Source: JBFHIZ01 sp963666475
GTDB taxonomy: Bacteria > Bacillota > Clostridia > Lachnospirales > Lachnospiraceae
Reading direction: 5' to 3'
NCBI GenBank assembly: GCA_963666475.2
Contig: CAXXJM010000001.1
Location: 558,001 to 622,000 of the forward strand
Length of the DNA stretch: 64,000 nt
In this document: piece by piece, positions 1 through 8,049 of the stretch
Numbering within the stretch: position 1 is the stretch's first letter
Layout of the letters: the number at the start of each line of letters is the position of its first letter
Program-made: the position numbers and the translations under genes
Notes under the pieces: generated by a model
What the model saw: the letters and a program-made list of their open reading frames with translations, nothing else
The model's database searches: none
Told to the model about the DNA's origin: nothing

Positions 1-1084
1 CGACACCTAATTCGCGGAATAACTCATTAAGACCATCTCCCACACTGACTGAGATAAAACCATGTGCTTTATTTTCTACAGGAAGACTTGACGATTCTAT
101 TGCTTCTTTGTGTTCAGATGATTTAATGACATTTTCATGATGTTCAAGTCTCATATTGTCTATTTTTAAGTTTGATAGTGCACCATATTTTAAAGCTTCT
201 TGGATTGCCAGACCAGGATCGTTCGTATGTACATGTACTTTAACGATTTCATCATCTGCTACTACTACGATTGAATCACCGAGTGATTCAAGATATTCTT
301 TAAAATCGACTTCATTTTGAATATTAAATACACGTTCTGTCATAATAATGAATTCAGTACAGTATCCAAACTTGATCTCGATATTTTCATCCATTGCTTT
401 TGTTACAGAAGGCGTAACTGGAGCAAAATCTGCATCCATTGAATAATCAATGTCTTTTCCTAGATAAGCGTCATATGCGCCACGAAGAACCTCCAAATAA
501 CCTTGTCCACCAGAATCAACGACTCCTGCTTGTTTTAGTACAGGCAACATGTCCGGTGTTTTTTGTAGCACTTCATCTGCATAATCAATAATTGCCTTTA
601 ATCCAACTGTAAGATCTAATTCATTTGCATTTACTAATTCTCTTGCTTTATCAGCAGCACCTTTTGCAACGGTAAGAATCGTACCTTCTTTAGGTTTCAT
701 AACTGCTTTGTATGCAGTTTCAGCTCCTTTTTCCATTGCATCTGCAATTTGTATCATTGTTATTTCTTCAAATTCTTGAATTACTTTTGTGAATCCTCTT
801 AGTAATTGTGATAGTATTACACCTGAATTCCCTCTAGCACCTCTTAATGATCCAGAAGAAATTGCTTTGGATAGAGTCTGCATTGTGATGTCATTTGTGC
901 TGTCTAGTTTGACTACTTCCTTGGCTGCAGCCATTATAGTAAGTGTCATATTTGTACCAGTATCTCCATCCGGCACTGGAAAAACATTTAACTCGTTAAT
1001 CCACTCCTTTTTGTGTTCAAGATTTTTAGCACCTGCTAACATCATTTTAGCAATCATCTTTGCATCCAATGTATCCTGATTCAT
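1..1084 (-). CDS. YloV/FakA-like DAK2-domain kinase (C-terminal end missing)
   Basis: Only the first 361 codons are present; the gene runs off the left edge. Residues about 1-200 form a DhaL/DAK2 domain, recognised by the stretch NVFPVPDGDTGTNM near residue 30, whose aspartates bind Mg-ATP, and by SGSLRGARGNSGV. A middle FakA-type domain with YCTEFI follows. Family knowledge: FakA phosphorylates fatty acids bound to a FakB protein in the cytoplasm. Here the fatty-acid role is inferred from family only, as no fakB is nearby. An AGGAGG lies just upstream of the ATG. The gene sits 12 bases downstream of the Asp23 gene, the conserved yloU-yloV order, so the two are probably co-transcribed. Confidence 0.93.
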   Translation of the reverse strand, partial: MNQDTLDAKMIAKMMLAGAKNLEHKKEWINELNVFPVPDGDTGTNMTLTIMAAAKEVVKLDSTNDITMQTLSKAISSGSLRGARGNSGVILSQLLRGFTKVIQEFEEITMIQIADAMEKGAETAYKAVMKPKEGTILTVAKGAADKARELVNANELDLTVGLKAIIDYADEVLQKTPDMLPVLKQAGVVDSGGQGYLEVLRGAYDAYLGKDIDYSMDADFAPVTPSVTKAMDENIEIKFGYCTEFIIMTERVFNIQNEVDFKEYLESLGDSIVVVADDEIVKVHVHTNDPGLAIQEALKYGALSNLKIDNMRLEHHENVIKSSEHKEAIESSSLPVENKAHGFISVSVGDGLNELFRELGV

Positions 1085-1096
1085 TTGTTAATCCTC

Positions 1097-1456
1097 CTAG
1101 TCTATTACTCGTACACCTTCCACAAAGATGTTTATTTTTTTAACTTTAAGTCCGGTAAATTTTTCGACTTTATACTTTACATTACTGATTAAATTGTCAG
1201 TTACCGAATGAATACTTACCCCATATGCAACAATCACATGGAAATCAAGAGCAAGGCTATTAGCATTACTAACATTAACAGAAATTCCACTTGTGATCAT
1301 ATCTTTTTTTAAGAGGCGAACTAACCCTTGTCCAACATTTACATTTGTCATACCAACAATACCAAAACATTCAACGGCAACGGAACCAGCATAACGAGCG
1401 ATTACATCGTTGTCAATTTCAATATTACCTAAATGGGTGTTCATTGAACCCTTCAT
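1097..1456 (-). CDS. Asp23/Gls24 family envelope stress protein (YloU-like)
   Basis: This 119-residue protein is a single Asp23 (DUF322) domain with the typical start IEIDNDVIARYAGSVAVECFGIVGM and the later VIVAYGVSIHSV. Family members are small cytoplasmic or membrane-peripheral proteins linked to envelope stress; no enzyme activity is known. AAGGAGG lies six bases before the first ATG, which supports that start over the second Met four codons later. It precedes the YloV/FakA-like gene and is divergent from rpmB, the same arrangement as in Bacillus. Confidence 0.92.
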   Translation of the reverse strand: MKGSMNTHLGNIEIDNDVIARYAGSVAVECFGIVGMTNVNVGQGLVRLLKKDMITSGISVNVSNANSLALDFHVIVAYGVSIHSVTDNLISNVKYKVEKFTGLKVKKINIFVEGVRVID

Positions 1457-1552
1457 AAATGTCCTCCTTACCTTTCATTCTCTCGAATAAAAAAATGTGT
1501 ATCTATATTATTATACCTTTTTTTTTATAAATTACAAATATTAAATTTTTAC

Positions 1553-1581
1553 TTGCATAATTTTATGTTTTCTGATAATAT
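1553..1581 (+). promoter_or_regulatory. sigma-A type promoter of rpmB
   Basis: TTGCAT at 1553-1558 and TAATAT at 1576-1581 are separated by exactly 17 bases, about 40 bases before the rpmB start codon. This is read from sequence only. Confidence 0.65.
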
Positions 1582-1621
1582 AACAATGTTGTAAAGAAGA
1601 TGACGTTTAGGAGGTGCTAAC

Positions 1622-1807
1622 ATGGCAAAATGTGAAATTTGTGAAAAAGGCGTTCATTTTGGTAATGCAGTAAGCCATTCTCATAGAAGATCAAACCGTA
1701 TTTTCAAGTCAAACATCAAGACTGTTAAATGTAATGTTAATGGTTCTGTGAAAAAAATGCACGTATGTACAAATTGTTTAAAATCAGGTAAAGTAGAAAG
1801 AGCATAA
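1622..1807 (+). CDS. rpmB: 50S ribosomal protein L28
   Basis: The 61-residue product is a complete L28. It has MAKCEICEKG at the N-terminus, HSHRRSNR in the middle and a C-terminal VCTNCLKSGKVERA. The two CxxC pairs (residues 4-7 and 49-52) mark the zinc-binding C-plus form. L28 is a structural protein of the large ribosomal subunit. TAGGAGG precedes the ATG. The gene is monocistronic, bounded by its own promoter and a strong terminator, and is divergent from the yloUV-like pair. Confidence 0.98.
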   Translation: MAKCEICEKGVHFGNAVSHSHRRSNRIFKSNIKTVKCNVNGSVKKMHVCTNCLKSGKVERA

Positions 1808-1821
1808 TTTTCTGTTTGATG

Positions 1822-1861
1822 AAAAAAGGAAAGAAATCATTTGATTTCTTTCCTTTTTTTT
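1822..1861. terminator. bidirectional intrinsic terminator between rpmB and the J-domain gene
   Basis: A 12-bp perfect stem (GGAAAGAAATCA and its complement) is flanked by A and T runs on both sides. It can stop transcription from rpmB on the plus strand and from the convergent J-domain gene. The last bases overlap the stop codon of that gene. Confidence 0.9.
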
Positions 1862-2333
1862 ATTCAAAGATATCTTTTAAATTTGCGTATTCTTCATTAA
1901 TTAATTGAATGGTTGTATGATCCCCTGAAATATTATCTGGATGAAATATTTTAATTAAGTCTTTATATCTTTTTTTTAGAGTCAAATTATTGTTTACACC
2001 ATTAAAGAAATTTTGAACACTTCCATAAGTACGAATTTGATACTCTTCTTCTGAACGTCTTTGAACCATTCGATTGACTTCGACTTCCTGTTCAAATCTC
2101 GCACGATCTTTAGCTAATGTCTGAAAAGCATCTTCCAAAATTGTTTTTTTCTTATCAAAAAGTATTTGTTCCTGTTCTAGAAATTTTCGCTGATTTGTAA
2201 TATTGCGTTGAAGTTCTTTCATTTCTCTCATGAATTCTTCTTTTTCTTTTTCAAAACGTTCTATTTTTTCATCTAAAAGAATTCTTTCTTTGAACAGTTC
2301 TTCTTTTGTAGGTACTGGACGCCCGTCTTCCAT
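1860..2333 (-). CDS. coiled-coil protein with a C-terminal J-like domain
   Basis: The protein has 157 residues. Residues about 8-95 are highly charged and rich in E, K, R and Q, predicting a long coiled coil. Residues about 118-157 resemble helices II and III of a DnaJ J-domain, including the signature HPD triad in KRYKDLIKIFHPDN. Helix I and the rest of DnaJ are absent. It may recruit DnaK to a partner bound through the coil, but the partner is unknown. It lies 47 bases downstream of the GerW gene and shares its strand, so it may be co-transcribed with the sporulation pair. Confidence 0.8.
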   Translation of the reverse strand: MEDGRPVPTKEELFKERILLDEKIERFEKEKEEFMREMKELQRNITNQRKFLEQEQILFDKKKTILEDAFQTLAKDRARFEQEVEVNRMVQRRSEEEYQIRTYGSVQNFFNGVNNNLTLKKRYKDLIKIFHPDNISGDHTTIQLINEEYANLKDIFE

Positions 2334-2380
2334 TCCAAATCACTACCTTTCTTTTCTACTTTTCTTGAATGTGAAATTAT

Positions 2381-2770
2381 TTATTCTTCATCAGGGAAAA
2401 CAGCATTCACAGCATCATCATCAGATGGCATATCGGAATTATTAGATTTGAATTTATCAATAATATCCGGAACCATATCCAGAACTTTTGTTAACATTTC
2501 TTGATTCTTAATGTTTACTAATTTCGTTTTTCCATCCTTAATAATCAATATTGCACTAGGTGTCATTTTCCCACCCATTCCGCCACCGCCACCATTCTTT
2601 TTATCTTGATTTGTGGCTCCTACAGCGACTCCAAATGATACATCTACCAAAGGTAGAATAATTGTATCACCATAGGTTGTTGCTTCTCCTACTACGGTTT
2701 TTGTTGATAGTAAAGAATTCATACCATCCATGAGTGAATCCATGATTCCGTTAAATGTTGATTCTGCCAT
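2381..2770 (-). CDS. GerW family sporulation protein (YtfJ-like)
   Basis: The 129-residue protein shows the GerW pattern: an N-terminal helix, then GEATTYGDTIILPLVDVSFGVAVG, a glycine-rich linker and SAILIIKDGKTKLVNI. In Bacillus, GerW (YtfJ) is made in the forespore and is needed for normal germination. AGGAGG is well placed before the ATG. The DUF2953 gene immediately upstream (one base apart) is the same partner as ytfI in Bacillus, which supports the call and indicates that the organism can sporulate. Confidence 0.93.
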   Translation of the reverse strand: MAESTFNGIMDSLMDGMNSLLSTKTVVGEATTYGDTIILPLVDVSFGVAVGATNQDKKNGGGGGMGGKMTPSAILIIKDGKTKLVNIKNQEMLTKVLDMVPDIIDKFKSNNSDMPSDDDAVNAVFPDEE

Positions 2771-2771
2771 T

Positions 2772-3617
2772 TTATTTATCCTCCTGTTTGAATATACGTA
2801 TTAATCGTTTTACATCTTTGTCAAAATATAGTTTCAAAAAAACAATTAAAACTGTATAAATTCGTATATGTCCTTTTAATTGAATATTGTATTTAAAGAC
2901 TGATTCATCAAAATATGGAATTGCAATAATCTTTCCATGATGGACTCCGTATAACATGGCATATAGCCCATATATCTGTCCAGTTAATGAAGGGTCATCC
3001 AATCCAAATGAAATCGTTCCTTTCATTTTTCGTGGTAATATTTTTTTTAGCACATAAATAAGTTGTTCTTTGCACTTGCTTATAGCTTTTTTTGTTTTTT
3101 CTTGTTGTATCAATGAAATATTCTTCTTGATTCTTTTGATATCCTTCATTATTTTATCATATTTACTACGAAAAGTGAATTTTTTCTTCTTGTTTTTCTG
3201 CCTGGATTCTGTCTCTGTGTTTTTGTGCTCTTCTCTATTGTGCTCACTTTCCAACTTGGCGTTTGTAAATTTTTCTATTTGTTCTTGAGGTGGTTTTGTT
3301 GGTGTATCAGTTGTTTGTGTTGCTGGTTTTCGTTTCTTTTCTCTCTTGTCAGAAACGTTTCTTTTTTTGGGGAAAATCTGAAATCCGAAAACACGTACTT
3401 TATAGTTAATATCATCGAAATATTCAATATCAATATGAAGTAAATGCATTAAAAAACTAACTTTTGCGGATGCAGATAGTTTTTCATCTTTTTGTGATTG
3501 AATTTGATAGCGAATCGGTACAAATAATAAAATCAAAAGGATTAGTAATAATAATCCAATAATTGAAAGGATCACGATACCTATAATTTTTAAAATGAAT
3601 AACACAACGGTTAACAT
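2772..3617 (-). CDS. DUF2953 membrane protein (YtfI-like)
   Basis: This 281-residue protein has one or two hydrophobic segments at residues 5-33, a lysine- and glutamate-rich low-complexity linker at about 85-145, and a C-terminal DUF2953 region containing SFGLDDPSLTGQIYGLYAML. The molecular function of the family is unknown. The strict linkage to gerW, with one base between the genes, argues for a shared role in spore formation or germination. Translation starts at the ATG after GAGG. Confidence 0.85.
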   Translation of the reverse strand: MLTVVLFILKIIGIVILSIIGLLLLILLILLFVPIRYQIQSQKDEKLSASAKVSFLMHLLHIDIEYFDDINYKVRVFGFQIFPKKRNVSDKREKKRKPATQTTDTPTKPPQEQIEKFTNAKLESEHNREEHKNTETESRQKNKKKKFTFRSKYDKIMKDIKRIKKNISLIQQEKTKKAISKCKEQLIYVLKKILPRKMKGTISFGLDDPSLTGQIYGLYAMLYGVHHGKIIAIPYFDESVFKYNIQLKGHIRIYTVLIVFLKLYFDKDVKRLIRIFKQEDK

Positions 3618-3635
3618 ATATTCCTCACTTATTTT

Positions 3636-3941
3636 TTATTTCAAAAAATGTTCTTTTATTTCGGCAAATGTATAGCTGGGTAATAGTTCTTCAATGATTC
3701 TTTGTACAAGTATAATTGCATCATCTTTATTTTTTGCAACTCCAATCACAAAAATCGTATGTTTTTTATAATATGGTTGTATGAGATAACGTGATGAAAT
3801 AATGTCAAACAAATCATTTGATTCAGACAATGAAATAATATAGTAATTTTTTCGAAATGGGTGAAATTTTAAAGAATATTTTATTTGCATGGCACTTTTT
3901 CGAATGGAATCGCTAATATATAGTTTTTTATAAAATTTCAT
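3636..3941 (-). CDS. small hypothetical protein upstream of the sporulation pair
   Basis: I do not recognise this 101-residue product. It has an alternating basic and aliphatic pattern, no signal peptide and no membrane span, with a C-terminal amphipathic helix. I chose the ATG at 3941 because GGAGAG lies just before it; an upstream in-frame ATG at 3953 would place that sequence inside the coding region. It lies 18 bases ahead of the YtfI-like gene on the same strand, so it probably heads the same transcript, but its role is unknown. Confidence 0.65.
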   Translation of the reverse strand: MKFYKKLYISDSIRKSAMQIKYSLKFHPFRKNYYIISLSESNDLFDIISSRYLIQPYYKKHTIFVIGVAKNKDDAIILVQRIIEELLPSYTFAEIKEHFLK

Positions 3942-4004
3942 AGATCTCTCCATCCATAATTAAATAATATTGTCCTTCATATTCTATCATATTTTGGTTG
4001 AAAA

Positions 4005-4038
4005 GAAAAAAGATTTGAACAAGTCAAATCTTTTTTTT
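4005..4038 (-). terminator. intrinsic terminator after the CheY-like gene
   Basis: An AGATTTGA stem with a five-base loop and its complement is followed on the minus strand by a T-rich run. It begins directly at the stop of the CheY-like gene. The A/T flanks are symmetric, so it may act weakly in both directions. Confidence 0.8.
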
Positions 4039-4401
4039 CTACATATTTATACATTTAGAAATAGCTTTTACAATTTTTTCGGTTTCAAAAGGTTTTGTAA
4101 TGAACTCGGTAGCCCCGTGTTTTACTGCTTCAATAACTTTTCCTTTTTGACCTGCTGCGGTCACCATCAGTATTTTAACCTTGGAATCATTTTTGCGAAT
4201 CAACTCAAGAGCTTCTAACCCGTCCATAACTGGCATCGTAATATCAAGTGTAATAAGGTCGGGAGCGCACTCTTTATATGTGTCTACTGCTATCTTCCCG
4301 TTTTCCGCTTGTCCACAAACAATGTGCCCCGCTTCTTCAATTATGTTCGTAAGCATTTTTCTGGATGTACGAGAATCGTCTACAATAAAAATTCTTGCCA
4401 T
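4039..4401 (-). CDS. stand-alone response regulator receiver (CheY-like)
   Basis: The 120-residue protein is only a receiver domain. Visible catalytic residues are the acidic pair D8-D9, the phospho-acceptor D53 in LITLDITMPVMDG, T81 in MVTAAG and K103 in ITKPF. It has no output domain, so it acts by phosphorylation-dependent binding, as CheY does on flagellar motors. It lies 15 bases downstream of a CheX-like gene, an expected phosphatase partner. No CheA or other chemotaxis gene is in the window, so the cognate kinase must be elsewhere. Confidence 0.93.
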   Translation of the reverse strand: MARIFIVDDSRTSRKMLTNIIEEAGHIVCGQAENGKIAVDTYKECAPDLITLDITMPVMDGLEALELIRKNDSKVKILMVTAAGQKGKVIEAVKHGATEFITKPFETEKIVKAISKCINM

Positions 4402-4416
4402 AATCTCCTCCTATAA

Positions 4417-5310
4417 CTAATTAATTTGAACATCTGAGTCAATAGAAACTAGTAAATCAAATCTTACAGAATCGATATAGATTGGGATTACATACATATC
4501 TTCCCCACTTATTGTAGATGAAGCTTCATGATACAAAGGTGGATACATATCGAGTTCTAATGGTTGATCGTCGTTACTAAGTTTAGTTGCAAATAAACCA
4601 TTTACACAGTTTATGAATTCAGCGTTGGCATCAAGTGCGTCTTCACTATTGTCCACAAATTTCTCACCGGCAAAACAAATTGCACTTTTCATCATCGATG
4701 CTTCATCTGCGGCGATGCAAGAAAACACTCGATGATCCCCTTCTGAAATCTGATAGCTTATCTGAGATGCAGCATAGGATGTCACCTTGTAAGATGAGTC
4801 TACATATGCATTATAATCCATAAGTCTTGCAACTGTTCTTACAAAAGTACCTACAAGACCGGTTAATACATCACTATCCAACTCCAAAAAGTATGGAAGC
4901 ACCCTGTCAATTTCACAACTTTTTAAATTTTCGATATCGGTTAAAGTATAACCTTTTTCTTTCTGATATAGATGAAGAATAGAATTGATTGTTTCTAATG
5001 TAAGATATCCTTTGTCAACAATCACTTGATTGAAAACAAGATATCGATTCCCTTGAAGATTAAGTAGATGTTTTACTTGTGATTCTGATAAGTATCCACA
5101 TGTTACTGCGATATCTCCAAAACGCTTGTCCATGACAGCCTGTAGTTTATTGACTTCATCGACTTGCTCAAGGGACATCATCTGCTCTGTTACAGCGATC
5201 AATCCAAGTCTGCTTCTGCTATTTACCTGTGCTTCATATACAGAGAGTAACTGATCTTTGGTAAGAGCTCCTGATTCTAGTAAGTAATTCCCGAAAATTC
5301 TATCAAACAT
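4417..5310 (-). CDS. CheX-like protein with four N-terminal helical repeats
   Basis: Residues 6-121 are four tandem repeats of exactly 29 residues beginning at 6, 35, 64 and 93. Each has the pattern hydrophobic-G-x-hydrophobic-hydrophobic-V, turn, L-[ST]-x-[ED]-[QST], helix ending in Q, resembling the helical module at the N-terminus of GspE-type ATPases. Residues about 150-297 look like a CheX-type CheY-phosphatase domain, including an ExxN motif at E231-N234 in AEFINCVNGLFATKL. The CheY-like gene follows directly and is the likely substrate. The CheX assignment comes from this motif and the context, not from strong overall identity. Confidence 0.72.
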   Translation of the reverse strand: MFDRIFGNYLLESGALTKDQLLSVYEAQVNSRSRLGLIAVTEQMMSLEQVDEVNKLQAVMDKRFGDIAVTCGYLSESQVKHLLNLQGNRYLVFNQVIVDKGYLTLETINSILHLYQKEKGYTLTDIENLKSCEIDRVLPYFLELDSDVLTGLVGTFVRTVARLMDYNAYVDSSYKVTSYAASQISYQISEGDHRVFSCIAADEASMMKSAICFAGEKFVDNSEDALDANAEFINCVNGLFATKLSNDDQPLELDMYPPLYHEASSTISGEDMYVIPIYIDSVRFDLLVSIDSDVQIN

Positions 5311-5403
5311 TGATAATCTCCTCTCATCAATAATATATTTATTCTACTTTATTTTTATGTAAAATACAATAATATAATGATATTTAGCAATAATGCTGAA
5401 TGT

Positions 5404-7578
5404 TTAGTCAATTCCGCGTTTGAAGTGTCCACCAGTATATTCTTTAAAAAATAACTCGTCTGAAGGAAGAAACATGTGATTATTAAATGCGCTTATGATT
5501 CTTTCACATTCATTGCCGTCTTCTATTGTAAAATCAAATCGATATTGATCAGCAGGGGGAACTTTATCAAGTACTTTGTGCAACGAGATTGGGATTGCGT
5601 TATAGGCGACATTATAGCAATAAGTACAATTTGAGTATAATGTCATTTTATTATTTTTTCGATCATTTAAATGTTGAAATGAACTTTTGTGATCGCATGA
5701 ATACAATGTTTTTTTTGTACAATTTGACGATATCATGACGGGTATATGTCCGTAAACTAAAAATTCTTCTGCTTTTTCAAGATTCATTAATTCGTGTTGG
5801 TTTAGCTCTAATGGATATGTCCAACGACAATTTAAAGATTCAAAAAAAGAAACGGAGTGTTGATTCATACAATACATCGTGTAATCTAACTGAACCATAC
5901 CTGAATAGTTGATTTTCTTAAGAAACGCTAGTTCTTCTAGATTTCTTACAAGAAATCCGTGTATTGTATTGTTTGAAAGGAATGTGATCCATTGTTCCTT
6001 TATTCTCTGATCCGATTCTCTCAAGATATATGGTAGTGCAAGAAATGTTTCTGTGTTTTGATAGTCATTCATAAGCTTCGAAAATTTATTCGTATCAGAT
6101 AAATACAATTCAATTGGAATATATACTCGTTTTGGATGAAATGATAGAACTTTGGATAATTGATCTATGTTCATAATGAGAATAGAAAAATTCGCATTTT
6201 GAACTCGCGAAATCTGATTTTTTGAATTCGTTGTAGTTTTTTTCCTTAACTCTTTCGATGAACTAATATCCAGTTCATCGGCAGTTTTGTCATAGCGGTT
6301 ATATTTTGATAAAATATAATTCGAAAGTAAATCCAAAGCATTTCTTCTTAATTCATTAATTTTACTTACAGGTAAAAAACCTTCTTCATCAGAAAAAATT
6401 TCAAGTTCAGAGAATAGATAAGGAGTATCATTTGTTTTCAAAAGCTGTTCCAGTATTTTGTCTTTTTTTAATGGCTGATTTTTTGCTTTTTGAACGATAT
6501 CCCCATGTACTGTTATTATTTTATTGTTTAGATGGACATGTAGTTCAGAAGGCTGATCAATATAAAAATAAGCTTCTGCAGTAAGAATTATGGGATTTTG
6601 AATCTTGGTCATCTCATCCTGAATTTCCTTTAATAAAGATTCTTTTGTTTCGTGATATGAAGGATCCTTAATTGAAATCATATCTCTTCCATTTTTCTTC
6701 TCGAAATAACCGTCTTGTATAGAACCACGAACATATAATGACTCAAGTATTTTTTTGTCTTTTTCAGATATTTCAACTGGGACATTTGGATTCTTTAAAA
6801 TTTGATCAATATATCTACGATAAATACTTGTGACTTTATATACGTATTCAGGGCGTTTCATCCTTCCCTCGATTTTAAGCGAATCCACACCTATTTGAAT
6901 TAACTGTTGTAAATAAGAAATTGCGCACTGATCCTTCATGCTAAAAGGATAACATGTTGTTTGTTCATCCGTGTGATAAGGCAGTCTGCATGTGCCTGCA
7001 CATCTTCCGCGATTACCACTTCTCCCTCCGATAAATGAACTAAATAGACATTGACCAGAAAGTGAATAACACATTGCTCCGTGTATAAAAATCTCCAACT
7101 CCAAATTTGTCTTTTTCTTGATTTCGTCAATTTCTTTTAAAGAAAGCTCACGAGCAAGTACAACACGGCGAATACCTTGGTTTTCCAGGAAGGAAACACC
7201 CTCAGAACCAGTGATTGCCATTTGTGTGCTGGCGTGAATTTCTAAATCCGGAAAAGTTGATCGTAAATATTGTACGATCCCAAAATCCTGAACAATTACT
7301 CCATCTAATCCAGCAACATAAAACGGAGAAAGGAACGAATAAATGGCATGAAATTCATGCTCTTTGACAAGGGTATTCATTGTTAAGTAGACTTTCCGAT
7401 CGTATAAGTGAGCATAACGTATTGCTCTTATGATTTCTTCTTCATTAAAATTATGTGCATATGCTCTTGCACCAAATAACTGTCCACCTAAGTATACAGC
7501 ATCAGCACCGCCTAAAATTGCTGCTAAAAAAGATTCGTAATTTCCAGCAGGTGCAAGAAGTTCAATTTTATTTTTCAT
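5404..7578 (-). CDS. U32 family peptidase / RlhA-like protein with DUF3656
   Basis: The protein has 724 residues. Residues 1-300 form a U32 domain beginning IELLAPAGNYESFLAAILGGADAVYLGG. Cysteines at 170, 177, 193 and 197 in the GAMCYSLSGQC and RGRCAGTC segments match the family's iron-sulfur-type cluster motif. The rest corresponds to DUF3656 and a C-terminal U32-like part. The closest described relative is E. coli RlhA (YdcP), which hydroxylates C2501 of 23S rRNA; a peptidase role is historical. The reaction here is inferred by family. The gene follows zapA with a terminator between them and is the usual neighbour of ruvAB-zapA in related genomes, as far as I recall. Confidence 0.88.
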   Translation of the reverse strand: MKNKIELLAPAGNYESFLAAILGGADAVYLGGQLFGARAYAHNFNEEEIIRAIRYAHLYDRKVYLTMNTLVKEHEFHAIYSFLSPFYVAGLDGVIVQDFGIVQYLRSTFPDLEIHASTQMAITGSEGVSFLENQGIRRVVLARELSLKEIDEIKKKTNLELEIFIHGAMCYSLSGQCLFSSFIGGRSGNRGRCAGTCRLPYHTDEQTTCYPFSMKDQCAISYLQQLIQIGVDSLKIEGRMKRPEYVYKVTSIYRRYIDQILKNPNVPVEISEKDKKILESLYVRGSIQDGYFEKKNGRDMISIKDPSYHETKESLLKEIQDEMTKIQNPIILTAEAYFYIDQPSELHVHLNNKIITVHGDIVQKAKNQPLKKDKILEQLLKTNDTPYLFSELEIFSDEEGFLPVSKINELRRNALDLLSNYILSKYNRYDKTADELDISSSKELRKKTTTNSKNQISRVQNANFSILIMNIDQLSKVLSFHPKRVYIPIELYLSDTNKFSKLMNDYQNTETFLALPYILRESDQRIKEQWITFLSNNTIHGFLVRNLEELAFLKKINYSGMVQLDYTMYCMNQHSVSFFESLNCRWTYPLELNQHELMNLEKAEEFLVYGHIPVMISSNCTKKTLYSCDHKSSFQHLNDRKNNKMTLYSNCTYCYNVAYNAIPISLHKVLDKVPPADQYRFDFTIEDGNECERIISAFNNHMFLPSDELFFKEYTGGHFKRGID

Positions 7579-7623
7579 TTGTAATTTATTCCTTTCCCCA
7601 AAAAAATTTTGGGATTATTTAAC

Positions 7624-7652
7624 ATAAAAAAAACTGCCTGAAGACAGTCTTT
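7624..7652 (-). terminator. intrinsic terminator after zapA
   Basis: On the minus strand ACTGTC-TTCA-GGCAGT forms a six-pair stem with one G-U pair, extended by A/T pairs and followed by eight T residues. It starts right after the zapA stop codon. Confidence 0.75.
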
Positions 7653-7979
7653 TTATTTATGATCTAAATTTTCTAATTTCATTTGCGCTGTAATAAGTTT
7701 TTGTTTTAAATCAAACAACTGATCTTCTTTGATTTGTAAGGAATCTTCAAGCGAATCAATACGATCCTTTGCCTTGAAATAATCATCTGCAATGTTAATT
7801 AATAATGATAGATCTCTCAAATTCGAAGATTGTCTTTTAAATGTGTCGGTTCGGCTGCATTCGGCAAATTTATTATTGATATAGTCTTCAATTTTATGTA
7901 TGTGTTCTCTGCTTTCAAAACCACTGATCGTAAATTGCTCACCACAAATCACGACATCAATATCTACTCTTGAAGACAT
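7653..7979 (-). CDS. zapA: cell division protein ZapA
   Basis: The 108-residue product has the ZapA layout: a globular N-terminal part with VDIDVVICGEQFTISG and a C-terminal coiled coil from about residue 65. ZapA bundles FtsZ filaments and stabilises the Z ring in the cytoplasm. I start it at the ATG at 7979, six bases after AGGGGG; a TTG two codons upstream lies directly against that site and is unlikely. It lies 71 bases downstream of ruvB on the same strand. Confidence 0.92.
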   Translation of the reverse strand: MSSRVDIDVVICGEQFTISGFESREHIHKIEDYINNKFAECSRTDTFKRQSSNLRDLSLLINIADDYFKAKDRIDSLEDSLQIKEDQLFDLKQKLITAQMKLENLDHK

Positions 7980-8049
7980 CGGCAACCCCCTAACTGCTAC
8001 AATATATGCGATATAATATTAGTTATATACAAAATATATTATATACAAT

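Noticed and set aside
7597..7615. CCCAAAA/TTTTGGG hairpin before the U32 gene
   Set aside because: The stem is short and it merges with the ribosome binding site. It could fold by chance in AT-rich DNA, so I do not list it as a feature.
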